Source: Endomicrobiia bacterium (GTDB lineage Bacteria > Elusimicrobiota > Endomicrobiia > Endomicrobiales > Endomicrobiaceae). From it: 6,872 nucleotides of DNA. Numbering within the stretch: position 1 is the first letter of the stretch; each line of letters begins with the position of its first letter. The position numbers were made by a program, and so were the translations under genes. The stretch is taken from positions 1-6,872 of the forward strand of contig WQUP01000043.1 of assembly GCA_009782015.1 (NCBI GenBank), written 5' to 3'. The notes beneath the pieces are model-generated. The model had not been told where the DNA came from, ran no database searches, and was given only the letters and a program-made list of their open reading frames with translations. Positions 1 through 5,984 of the stretch are shown piece by piece.

Positions 1-26
1 CCCGACGCCTGATACGTATGTTTTGC

Positions 27-1169
27 TCATTTGCTTACTGCTGTCAAAAATTCATACCAGTTTTCTTTGTTTATTGTTTCCGCGCTCGCGTTTTGATAAT
101 CCGAAAGAAAATTTTTGGGCTTTTTGGCTTTTTCTTTATTGAATTTAAACTCGTATCCGTAAAGACGTCCGTCATACTCCTCCACATAATCGACTTCCTC
201 TCCGGAGAAAGTCCTGTAAAAATACTGGTTTAAATATTTATTGTTGACCTGATTTATTTTTTTTCTTTCCACTATGCAAAAATTTTCCCAAATCGCTCCG
301 GCGTCGGCTCTTAAGTCGAGCGGGGCAAAAGACTGAATAAGCGCATTTCTTATTCCTAAATCATAAAAGTAAATTTTTACGGACTTGGATATTTCTTTTC
401 TTTTATTCCTGCCGAAAGCGCGGAGTTTAAATATCACAAAACATTTTTCAAGCAGATCGATGTATTTGTCAACCGTCATTGAACTCATGGCAAGTTTTTG
501 TCCAATTTCATTGTACGAAACTTCGCTTCCCACCTGCAAAGCAAGCAGTTGAAGTATCTTTAAAAGCTGCTCTGAACTTCTCAATTTTTCGTGAGCAAGT
601 ATATCCTTATAAAGATAACTGCTTGCCAGAGAACTTAAAAGCTCGACGGCCTCGTCTTTCGGCTTGTCAAAAACGCGCGGGTACATTCCGTACGTCAAAA
701 TATTTTCAAGTTTCGAAGACGCTTCGGCAAAACCGCCCCGGTCCGATATTTCTTTTATCGAAAACGGATACAAAATAAAAGACAGCGCCCTTCCAGTAAG
801 CGGCTCGGATATTTTGCTTGCCAAATCGAAACTCGACGAACCTGTCGCTATCACTTGCACACTGGGAATAGTATCGTAAATAATTTTTAAAACCAGCCCG
901 ATATCTTTCACAGTTTGTGCTTCGTCCAAAACTATCATTTCATTGTTTCCGATCAACGCGCGCAGTTCCGCGTCATTTGTGGTTTCAAATGCGGTTTTGA
1001 TGTGACTGAGTTCACAGTTAAAATATGCGGTTTTTTTTGAAGTAGAGTATTTCTCAAGTATTTGCTTGCTAAGCGTGGTTTTGCCGACCTGCCTTGCCCC
1101 GTAAATCAATATTATTTGATTTTTAAAAAGCCATTTTTCTATGACAGGCTGCAAATCTCTTTGTATCAT
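27..1169 (-). CDS. ATP-binding protein, AAA_14 and DUF4143 domains
   Basis: A 380-residue protein, full length for this family. The N-terminal AAA_14 domain has a Walker A loop GARQVGKTT (residues 24-32), a Walker B strand MIVLDEAQ (78-85) and a sensor-like strand VIATGSSS (106-113). Residues about 218-249 look like a winged helix. The C-terminal DUF4143 part ends in a nuclease-fold-like signature: a VD pair (326-327), then E-F-K (340-342) after a short hairpin, the spacing of a PD-(D/E)XK core. Activity as a nuclease is not established. The family is widespread, often variable between strains, and its cellular role is unknown; transport or defence roles would be speculation. The start ATG has only a weak ribosome site (AGG six bases upstream). 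A 34-bp palindrome lies 27 bases upstream and may regulate it. No operon partner is visible in the window. Family assignment is secure, function is not. Confidence 0.93.
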   Translation of the reverse strand: MIQRDLQPVIEKWLFKNQIILIYGARQVGKTTLSKQILEKYSTSKKTAYFNCELSHIKTAFETTNDAELRALIGNNEMIVLDEAQTVKDIGLVLKIIYDTIPSVQVIATGSSSFDLASKISEPLTGRALSFILYPFSIKEISDRGGFAEASSKLENILTYGMYPRVFDKPKDEAVELLSSLASSYLYKDILAHEKLRSSEQLLKILQLLALQVGSEVSYNEIGQKLAMSSMTVDKYIDLLEKCFVIFKLRAFGRNKRKEISKSVKIYFYDLGIRNALIQSFAPLDLRADAGAIWENFCIVERKKINQVNNKYLNQYFYRTFSGEEVDYVEEYDGRLYGYEFKFNKEKAKKPKNFLSDYQNASAETINKENWYEFLTAVSK

Positions 1170-1195
1170 TGCCTAAACCTTATTATAATTTTTTA

Positions 1196-1229
1196 TGATA
1201 AAACTTATAATTAATTATAAATTTTATCA
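1196..1229. promoter_or_regulatory. 34-bp near-perfect palindrome upstream of the AAA_14/DUF4143 gene
   Basis: Each half-site is TGATAAAA-N-TTATAATT; 16 of 17 positions pair, the only mismatch being C1204 with A1221. It sits 27 bases upstream of the ATPase start codon inside an AT-only stretch. It overlaps plausible minus-strand promoter hexamers: TTGATA at 1230-1225, and TATAAT at 1187-1182 lies just downstream. A dimeric repressor site for the downstream gene is the natural reading. AT-rich DNA makes palindromes easier by chance, so the role is inferred. Confidence 0.5.
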
Positions 1230-1312
1230 ATAATTATTATATTATTGTACTTTTTTAGCATTTTTTGTCAATATAAACTTCCCCGGCCATTAATGTAAAA
1301 ATTGTCGCAATA

Positions 1313-1334
1313 ACGTTATCTTTGACACAAATAC
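1313..1334 (+). repeat. Third copy of the TTTGACACAAATAC motif, 3' side of the BRO-N pseudogene
   Basis: This 22-base stretch (core TTTGACACAAATAC at 1321-1334) matches the reverse complement of 1880-1901 at 20 of 22 positions. Together the two copies form an inverted pair flanking the BRO-N remnant, 588 bp across. It contains a perfect TTGACA (1322-1327) but I see no good -10 behind it. The remainder of the 1170-1353 spacer is very AT-rich and holds no gene that I can see. The pair could be ends of a small mobile unit or shared regulatory sites. Confidence 0.5.
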
Positions 1335-1353
1335 GAGATTTTCAATAAGCGAA

Positions 1354-1792
1354 TTATTTCAAAGTTTTTTGTTTTTGCGTTAAGTGCTTATAGTTTTCTT
1401 TGCTGGCAACCTTTTTTCCGCTTTTACGTTCTAATTCTTTTCTGGCGTTTCCGGCGATTGTTCCACCTTCGACGGCGGCTTTTTTGTTCTCGATAAAACC
1501 CTGCGCGTTTTTGTTAACTGTTATCTCTTTTGTCGAAGCCTCGCCAAGCATTGAAAATATAAGTTCCAAATCAGGTAAGTTAATACAGGGGGGTGGCAAT
1601 TTGCATCCACCCTTTAAAAAGCTCGGGATCTCTGCGGCGCATATCCTTTAAATAACCGTCAGGCTGCACAGAATCAGTCAAGGCCGCGACAACATCAACA
1701 ATAGCAAACCACCATTCGCCATTATGCAAAGTCCGCCTGATTTCACGACTTTCAAAAACTACTATCTTATTGAAATTTTGATTTTCAGACAT
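1354..1792 (-). pseudogene. BRO-N family protein, internally deleted and frameshifted
   Basis: Two pieces of one BRO-N family gene lie in different frames. The first runs from ATG 1792 (good GGAG site eight bases upstream) to a stop at 1580. It carries the start of the BRO-N domain, with the typical GEWWFAIVDVVAALTDS stretch, and ends near QIATPL. The second runs to 1354 and carries the typical C-terminal part, DLELIFSMLGEAS, an NKKAAVEGG stretch and a KSGKKVASKENY tail. Intact relatives are roughly 270-290 residues and have about 130 residues between these two pieces, so some 390 bp appear deleted (estimate from memory of the family). The frame changes at a run of six C (1585-1590); removing one C would join both pieces into one open frame. 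BRO-N proteins are phage- and mobile-element-associated DNA-binding proteins of unclear function. The in-frame ATG at 1858 was not chosen because it lies about at the predicted transcription start and lacks a ribosome site. Confidence 0.85.
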
Positions 1793-1826
1793 ATAAGCTC
1801 CGTTATGACTTTCTTGCTTAGCTGTG

Positions 1827-1906
1827 GCGAGACGTTGTTTTTGACACAATATTGCCAAAAGTTTTATATTTTATACTTTGTATTTGTGTCAAAAACAACG
1901 TCTCGC
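1827..1906. repeat. 80-bp element with perfect 23-nt inverted arms
   Basis: The arms 1827-1849 and 1884-1906 are exact reverse complements, starting GCGAGACGTTG and ending TTTGACACAA, with a 34-base AT-rich centre. Each arm presents TTGACA facing inward, so both strands have a -35-like box followed 18 bases later by a -10-like box (TATATT at 1865-1870 on plus, TATAAA at 1868-1863 on minus). The element sits 35 bases upstream of the BRO-N start and 51 bases beyond the membrane protein stop. It may be a miniature mobile element or a symmetric operator/promoter. No clear target-site duplication is visible. Confidence 0.8.
1863..1892 (-). promoter_or_regulatory. Predicted sigma-70-type promoter for the BRO-N remnant
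   Basis: On the minus strand a perfect TTGACA (1892-1887) is followed by an 18-base spacer and TATAAA (1868-1863), one mismatch from the consensus. Initiation would be near 1856, giving a leader of about 64 bases to the ATG at 1792 that contains one arm of the 80-bp inverted repeat. Confidence 0.6.
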
Positions 1907-1928
1907 TGACAAATGCAGCAGTTACATT

Positions 1929-1962
1929 TAATACCGGAAACATGAGTCTGCCATTTATCATG
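1929..1962 (-). repeat. Diverged duplicate of an internal piece of the membrane protein gene
   Basis: This stretch matches 2237-2270, which lies inside the membrane protein gene, at 28 of 34 positions in the same orientation. The gene copy encodes KINGRLIFSVL and this copy would encode MINGRLMFPVL, beginning with an ATG that overlaps the TGA stop of the membrane protein. The resemblance ends abruptly before the 80-bp inverted repeat. It may be the stump of a tandem paralogue cut off by that element, or a short local duplication. Confidence 0.55.
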
Positions 1963-2362
1963 CCCAGGCTCCGCGCAAGGCATTAGTTATAAATATCCAT
2001 AAAAAAATATTTGCCGGTAGCTCAGCAGCAATTACATATTTAATTTCTTTCAGCTCGGCATTTTTATTCACATTCATAATAATCATGTATCCGCCAAGCG
2101 CAATCAGAAAAAAGAACAGTATTCCGCACAGAATGAAAATAGATTCATTACCGAAAGGTTCCCCGCCCGGCCCGAAAGCAGATGTCATCAAAAAAATATA
2201 AATAACAGGAGCAATGAAATTAAACACGCCTGCACCTAATACAGAAAAGATAAGCCTGCCATTTATCTTGATACCCGCTTTCATAAAATATATAAAAGGC
2301 ACAATAAAGCAAGCAACGAAAGAAAGTATTAGTACGCCAATAAGAACAGAATAGAATCCCAT
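1958..2362 (-). CDS. Small four-helix integral membrane protein, unknown family
   Basis: A 134-residue protein that I do not recognise. It shows four hydrophobic segments at about residues 4-27, 38-60, 74-97 and 108-127. Short polar turns separate them: KAGIKINGR between the first two, a glycine-rich GPGGEPFGNES loop between the second and third, and NVNKNAELKEIK between the third and fourth. There is no cleavable signal peptide, catalytic motif or cysteine pair. The start is supported by an AGAGGA ribosome site. It begins 50 bases after the korB stop with no terminator between, so it may be read from the kor transcript, although its composition is more AT-rich than korA/korB and it need not share their function. 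Part of its sequence recurs in diverged form just past its stop. Confidence 0.75.
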   Translation of the reverse strand: MGFYSVLIGVLILSFVACFIVPFIYFMKAGIKINGRLIFSVLGAGVFNFIAPVIYIFLMTSAFGPGGEPFGNESIFILCGILFFFLIALGGYMIIMNVNKNAELKEIKYVIAAELPANIFLWIFITNALRGAWA

Positions 2363-2412
2363 AAAACATTCCTCTCATCTGTTATACAGTTATGTCTATT
2401 TCTGAACAAATA

Positions 2413-3270
2413 TCAAACATAAGCATTTATCAAATTCTCCAACTTCGCTTGCCTGTCTCCGTCGCGTTTGTATAAAGGCGTTTTGTCTTCTTTGTTTGCT
2501 TCAAGCTGTTCTTCAAAGACGGCTCTGCCGTCATATTTATAATAAATTCCTAAACCTAACTTCCCTTCCCGCGTGGCAAGGGCGAATGCGGCGTTTCTGT
2601 CGGCGGGGTTGTGGTTTTCTATATAATAGGTGTTTTCCTTAAACCAGGCTGCCGTGTTGATTTTATTAAAGCTTACGCACGGCTGCAGAATGTCTACAAG
2701 CGCGTAGCCTTTGTGCAGTATTGCCTGCTTTACTATCTCTTTTGTCTGCTCCATGTCCCCGCTGAAAGCTCTTGCGACAAAAGTCGCGTTGAGCGCTATT
2801 GCGACTGCCAGCGGATTAAAGGGCTGTTCAAAAACGCCGTCAACCTGGATGTTTGATTTCATGCCGACTCCGCTGGTAGGCGAAGCCTGCCCTTTTGTCA
2901 GCCCGTATATCATATTGTTGTGAACGATGTTTGTGATATCGGGGTTGCGGCGTATAGCGGCCATAAAATGGTTGCCGCCTTCGCCGTACATATCGCCGTC
3001 GCCGCTTTCGGCTATTACCGTGAGCTCCGTATTTGCCGCTTTGATTGCAGTTGCCGTCGGCAATGCCCGCCCGTGAAGCCCGTTGAAGTAACTTGCCTTC
3101 ATATACTGGGGCAGTTTAGCTGCCTGGCCGATGCCGGAGACCATGCAGAGATTATCCTGAGAAATGCCGAGCTCGGAAAGCGCGGTTTTTATAATGTGAA
3201 GTATCGAATGGTCCCCGCAGCCCGGGCACCAAGCGTTGTCTATGCCGGGCATATCGTAAATATTAGCCAT
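2413..3270 (-). CDS. korB: 2-oxoacid:ferredoxin oxidoreductase, beta subunit
   Basis: This subunit binds thiamine pyrophosphate and an iron-sulfur cluster. With KorA it oxidises a 2-oxoacid plus CoA to acyl-CoA and CO2, reducing ferredoxin in the cytoplasm; the reverse reaction fixes CO2. The 285 residues show a CPGCG cluster motif (15-19), SGIG (45-48), [15 protein letters not shown] (63-77), the TPP signature GDGD (90-93) with NN (118-119), [11 protein letters not shown] (122-132), and Cys198 in QPCVSFN. In many relatives a cluster cysteine follows GIG; here that position is Gln49, as in a known GIGQ subgroup, and Cys42 is the only other nearby cysteine. The start at 3270 was chosen because it has GGAGG seven bases upstream and matches the family start; an in-frame ATG at 3360 reads through a 9-bp tandem repeat. 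It lies 96 bases after korA, so co-transcription is likely. The substrate (2-oxoglutarate, pyruvate or a branched 2-oxoacid) cannot be read from the sequence. Confidence 0.93.
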   Translation of the reverse strand: MANIYDMPGIDNAWCPGCGDHSILHIIKTALSELGISQDNLCMVSGIGQAAKLPQYMKASYFNGLHGRALPTATAIKAANTELTVIAESGDGDMYGEGGNHFMAAIRRNPDITNIVHNNMIYGLTKGQASPTSGVGMKSNIQVDGVFEQPFNPLAVAIALNATFVARAFSGDMEQTKEIVKQAILHKGYALVDILQPCVSFNKINTAAWFKENTYYIENHNPADRNAAFALATREGKLGLGIYYKYDGRAVFEEQLEANKEDKTPLYKRDGDRQAKLENLINAYV

Positions 3271-3315
3271 TATCCTGCCTCCGTTTTTTTCCGTCAACAA
3301 CCGCGCTGTGACGTT

Positions 3316-3360
3316 AAGGTCATTAAGGACCTTAAAGACCTTAAGGACTTTAAGGAACAA
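3316..3360. repeat. 9-bp self-complementary tandem repeat in the korA-korB spacer
   Basis: Four units (AAGGTCATT, AAGGACCTT, AAAGACCTT, AAGGACTTT) and a partial fifth follow one another at a period of nine. The consensus AAGGACCTT is itself almost palindromic, so the tract can fold in many registers. GCTGT at 3305-3309 and ACAGC at 3363-3367 bracket it as outer arms. It separates the korA stop from the korB ribosome site and could tune read-through or mRNA stability. Confidence 0.75.
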
Positions 3361-3366
3361 CTACAG

Positions 3367-5061
3367 CTATAAAATCTTCCTCAACTCCTCAGCGGCTTTG
3401 TCGGCGCTGAAAGGAAGGCCGTCGTATTTGTGTATGTGCCCGGAAGATTTAAAACCCGTAACGCTGCGCACCAGAGTTTCAAACTGGCCGTTGGCGTTGT
3501 TTTCAACAAAGATTATCTTTTTTGCGCGCTGCAGATAATCGCGCGTGCTGCGCGGGAGCGGGAACACCTGCTTAAAATACAGCACGGCCGTTCGGCCGTA
3601 ATTTAGAAGGGCGAGCGCTTCTTTCAGCACTTCTACCGTCGAGCCCCAGCAGACTACTAAATTTTCGTAGTCGCTTGCGCCGTGGAGTTCCGGCTCTTCG
3701 GCTTCGTTGAGTATGAGGTCATATTTTTTAAGGCGTTTTTCGTGCATAAGCACGCGCATATTTTCGCTTTCGGTTATGCGGCCTGTTTCATCGTGCTCAT
3801 CGCTGTCTGCGCAGGCAACTCCGCTGCCATAACCAGGCACACCTCTCGGGGACACACCATTCGGGGTGATTTTATAACGGACGTAATCTGGAGAAGTTTT
3901 AACTATGTTTTTTATTTGCGGCTCGGGAACTTTAAAAGACGGGCAGGTGAAAAGAGAATCCGTAATATACTGGTCGCTTAAAATAAAAACGGGAGTCTGG
4001 TATTTATCGGCTATGTCAAAAGCTTTCCCTGTCATATAGAAACAATCCGAAGGATTGCCGGGGGCGAAAATCGCCCTCGGGAACTCGCCGTGTCCGGCGT
4101 AAAGCGCCAAATCCAAATCCGCCTGCTCAGTCCTTGTCGGAAGGCCCGTGGCGGGGCCCGGCCTTTGCGCGATATGTATGACTACCGGCGTTTCCGTCAT
4201 TGCGGCCAGGCTTACGCCTTCGCACATAAGCGCAAAACCGCCGCCGGAAGTCGAAACCATGCTTCTTGCGCCGGCGTATCCCGCGCCGACCGACATATTT
4301 ATCGCGGCGATTTCGTCTTCAGCCTGCTCAACCGCAACGCCGAACTCTTTTTGGCTTTTTGCCATAAAAGCAAAAACGCCGGTTCCCGGCGTCATCGGAT
4401 AAGAAGATATAAAATCGCAGCCGCCTGCAAGCGCGCCAAGTCCTATGGCGTCAGCGCCGCTTAAAAGCATTTTCTCGCAAGTCTTTTCGTCGCGCGCCAC
4501 TTCTATTTGCACGTCTTTTAAAATCATTTCGGCTATTTCATAGCCTTTTTTCCCGGCGCGGATATTGGCATTTACGATTTCGTCGCCTTTTTTGGAAAAA
4601 CTGTCTCTGATAACTTTTTCAAGATGTGCGAAATCAACTTTAAAAAGTCCCAAAATCACGCCGCTGGCGATTATATTGGAATAAATCGCGCCGCCGATTT
4701 CTTTTGCGTACTTTGAAAAAGGAACGTCGATAATATGCTTTTCCGTTTCGCCTACGGCTTCTTTGTCGGCGATGATTGTAGTGTCGTTTGTGATTCTGCC
4801 GTAGAGATGTTTAAGCGCATCTTTATCAAGCGGTATGCAGACGTCTATTCTGTCGCAATAACAATTTTTCGGAGAACTTGAAACTCTGATCTGGGTGGAG
4901 TTGCTGCCGCCGCGTATGCGCGACATGTATTCTTTTGAAGTGAAAAGGCTGAAACCTGCGGTTTTAAAGATTTTAGAAACGACATTTTCCACGGTCTGAA
5001 CGCCCGCGCCCGCCTCGCCGCACAAAACCACGCTTACGTCGTCTTTGTAAACTTTAGGCAT
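3367..5061 (-). CDS. korA: 2-oxoacid:ferredoxin oxidoreductase, fused gamma-alpha subunit
   Basis: This is the 564-residue partner of KorB, with the gamma and alpha domains fused in one chain. The gamma domain (about 9-180) opens with VVLCGEAGAGVQT and has YMSRIRGGSNSTQIR (45-59), both typical. The alpha domain starts near 195, with YPMTPGTG (221-228) as the substrate- and CoA-side motif, QAEDEIAA (246-253), TSGGGFALM (271-279), RPGPATGLPTRTEQADL (300-316), and a C-terminal ENNANGQ (520-526). Length and domain order fit the family. No ferredoxin-like or delta subunit is nearby, so electrons presumably leave through the beta-subunit cluster to a free ferredoxin. The start has GGAGG four bases upstream. 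That site lies directly behind a long hairpin and a run of six T on the coding strand, so the gene may be preceded by a terminator or attenuator. Family certain; substrate unknown. Confidence 0.94.
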   Translation of the reverse strand: MPKVYKDDVSVVLCGEAGAGVQTVENVVSKIFKTAGFSLFTSKEYMSRIRGGSNSTQIRVSSSPKNCYCDRIDVCIPLDKDALKHLYGRITNDTTIIADKEAVGETEKHIIDVPFSKYAKEIGGAIYSNIIASGVILGLFKVDFAHLEKVIRDSFSKKGDEIVNANIRAGKKGYEIAEMILKDVQIEVARDEKTCEKMLLSGADAIGLGALAGGCDFISSYPMTPGTGVFAFMAKSQKEFGVAVEQAEDEIAAINMSVGAGYAGARSMVSTSGGGFALMCEGVSLAAMTETPVVIHIAQRPGPATGLPTRTEQADLDLALYAGHGEFPRAIFAPGNPSDCFYMTGKAFDIADKYQTPVFILSDQYITDSLFTCPSFKVPEPQIKNIVKTSPDYVRYKITPNGVSPRGVPGYGSGVACADSDEHDETGRITESENMRVLMHEKRLKKYDLILNEAEEPELHGASDYENLVVCWGSTVEVLKEALALLNYGRTAVLYFKQVFPLPRSTRDYLQRAKKIIFVENNANGQFETLVRSVTGFKSSGHIHKYDGLPFSADKAAEELRKIL

Positions 5062-5072
5062 TTTGCCTCCAC

Positions 5073-5196
5073 AAAAAAGATGCGAGGAGGCGAAGATGCG
5101 AAGAGGCGGAGTAACGACAACAGCAGATTGCGGGTCAAGCCCGCAATGACGGTCATGTCGTTGCTTTGCCTCCTAGCATCTTAGCATCCTCGCATC
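5073..5196 (-). terminator. Long inverted repeat with nested hairpin and T-run between rbr and korA
   Basis: Arms 5079-5119 and 5156-5196 pair at 34 of 41 positions and consist of GATGCGAGGA-type purine-rich units. Their loop holds a smaller perfect hairpin, ATTGCGGG (5127-5134), TCAAG, CCCGCAAT (5140-5147). On the minus strand the outer stem is followed at once by six T (5078-5073), the form of a Rho-independent terminator after rbr. The korA ribosome site starts only a few bases later (5070-5066). It may therefore act as an attenuator of korA, or korA may have a promoter inside the repeat. The inner hairpin belongs to a type of dispersed intergenic palindrome seen in many genomes. Confidence 0.6.
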
Positions 5197-5202
5197 GCAG
5201 TT

Positions 5203-5781
5203 CTAGTAGTTTTCCGCCAGCTCTTCCATGTACGCTTTCGGGTGCAGGCATGCCGGGCATGTTTCCAAAGCGGCTTTGCCTTCATAGACGTAGCCGCAGT
5301 TGCGGCATTTCCATCTTATCGGCATATCTTTTTTAAAAACTCTGTCGTTTTCAAGGTTGTCGCGCAGCTCGATATATCTTGCCTCGTGGTGTTTTTCAAC
5401 TTCCGCGATAAGCTTAAAGCAGGCGGCTATTTCCGGGAAACCTTCCTGCTCGGCGACTTTGGCGAATTCCGGATAAATCTTGGAATGCTCTTCATTTTCG
5501 CCGCTTGCAGACGCTTTGAGATTTTCAACGGTGGATCCGATTTTTCCCGCCGGATACATTGCGGTTATTTCAACGGCTCCGCCTTCCAAAAATTTGAAAA
5601 ATCTTTTAGCGTGCTCTTTTTCGTTTTCGGCGGTCTCCGTAAATATCTCCGAGATTTGCTCAAGCCCTTCTTTTTTGGCGACAGAAGCAAAAAAAGTGTA
5701 TCTGTTTCTGGCCTGCGATTCTCCGGCAAAAGATTTAAGCAGATTTTGTTCCGTTTTTGTTCCTTTAATGGATTTTGACAT
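5203..5781 (-). CDS. rbr: Rubrerythrin
   Basis: A cytoplasmic non-haem iron peroxidase that reduces hydrogen peroxide to water with electrons from rubredoxin or NADH-linked donors. The 192 residues are normal length and domain order. The N-terminal ferritin-like four-helix domain has diiron-site residues E21 (in [10 protein letters not shown]), E54-K-E-H57, the GENEEH run (94-99) and E129-K-H-H132. The C-terminal rubredoxin-like domain has C159-R-N-C162-G and C175-P-A-C178 for one iron. All expected metal ligands appear present. The start has GGAGG eight bases upstream; ATACC (5787-5791) and GGTAT (5795-5799) could form a small stem across it. It lies between the superoxide reductase, whose peroxide product it can remove, and korA. 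Spacers on both sides are palindromic repeats, so separate transcription is possible. Confidence 0.96.
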   Translation of the reverse strand: MSKSIKGTKTEQNLLKSFAGESQARNRYTFFASVAKKEGLEQISEIFTETAENEKEHAKRFFKFLEGGAVEITAMYPAGKIGSTVENLKASASGENEEHSKIYPEFAKVAEQEGFPEIAACFKLIAEVEKHHEARYIELRDNLENDRVFKKDMPIRWKCRNCGYVYEGKAALETCPACLHPKAYMEELAENY

Positions 5782-5820
5782 TTTTAATACCTCCGGTATA
5801 GTTTGAAGTTTGGAGTGTGG

Positions 5821-5964
5821 AGTGTGAAGTGTGGAGTTGTTGTGTTCGGCCTGTAATCGTCATTGCGGGCTTGACCCGCAATCTCGTTTTCGCAAAGACA
5901 GATTGCGGCTCTAAGGCCGCAATGACGACAACTGCGAAAACACATAAACCCCACTCTCCACACT
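5821..5964. repeat. Nested palindromes in the superoxide reductase-rbr spacer
   Basis: Outer arms 5821-5844 and 5941-5964 (AGTGTG-type units) pair at 19 of 24 positions. Inside are two hairpins with perfect 8-bp stems: ATTGCGGG/CCCGCAAT at 5862-5882 and ATTGCGGC/GCCGCAAT at 5902-5923. The hairpins are themselves inverted relative to each other, since CGTCATTGCGG (5858-5868) is the exact reverse complement of 5917-5927. Translation of such elements gives RHCGL and AGQARND strings, a familiar source of false small ORFs. No T-run follows on either side, so a terminator role is less likely than for the rbr-korA copy. The rbr promoter must lie in or near this stretch, but I could not identify one. 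Confidence 0.75.
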
Positions 5965-5984
5965 GCCTTTAAACTCCACACTTT

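Noticed and set aside
1827..1906. Terminator for the membrane protein gene formed by the inverted arms
   Set aside because: The loop is 34 bases and no T-run follows the second arm on the minus strand, while promoter-like boxes fit better; a terminator role is not excluded but is not supported.
1818..1961. A 47-codon minus-strand frame starting at the ATG that overlaps the membrane protein stop
   Set aside because: It runs through both arms of the 80-bp inverted repeat and only its first dozen codons resemble anything, so it looks like a chance read-through of a duplicated scrap plus repeat DNA.
3271..3360. Extended KorB start at 3360
   Set aside because: The extra 30 residues translate the 9-bp tandem repeat ([10 protein letters not shown]) and lack family similarity; the ATG at 3270 has a strong GGAGG site.
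3316..3360. Possible CRISPR-like array in the korA-korB spacer
   Set aside because: Units are only nine bases with no spacers; it is a simple tandem repeat.
5242..5778. A 178-codon plus-strand frame opposite rubrerythrin
   Set aside because: It is an antisense shadow of a certain gene; composition is phenylalanine-rich without domain signals.
5787..5799. Hairpin occluding the rubrerythrin ribosome site as a thermosensor or riboswitch
   Set aside because: The stem is only five pairs with a three-base loop and no extended conserved structure is visible.
5784..5981. A 65-codon minus-strand frame between superoxide reductase and rbr
   Set aside because: Its translation consists of the RHCGL and AGQARND strings produced by dispersed palindromes; there is no ribosome site or protein family behind it.
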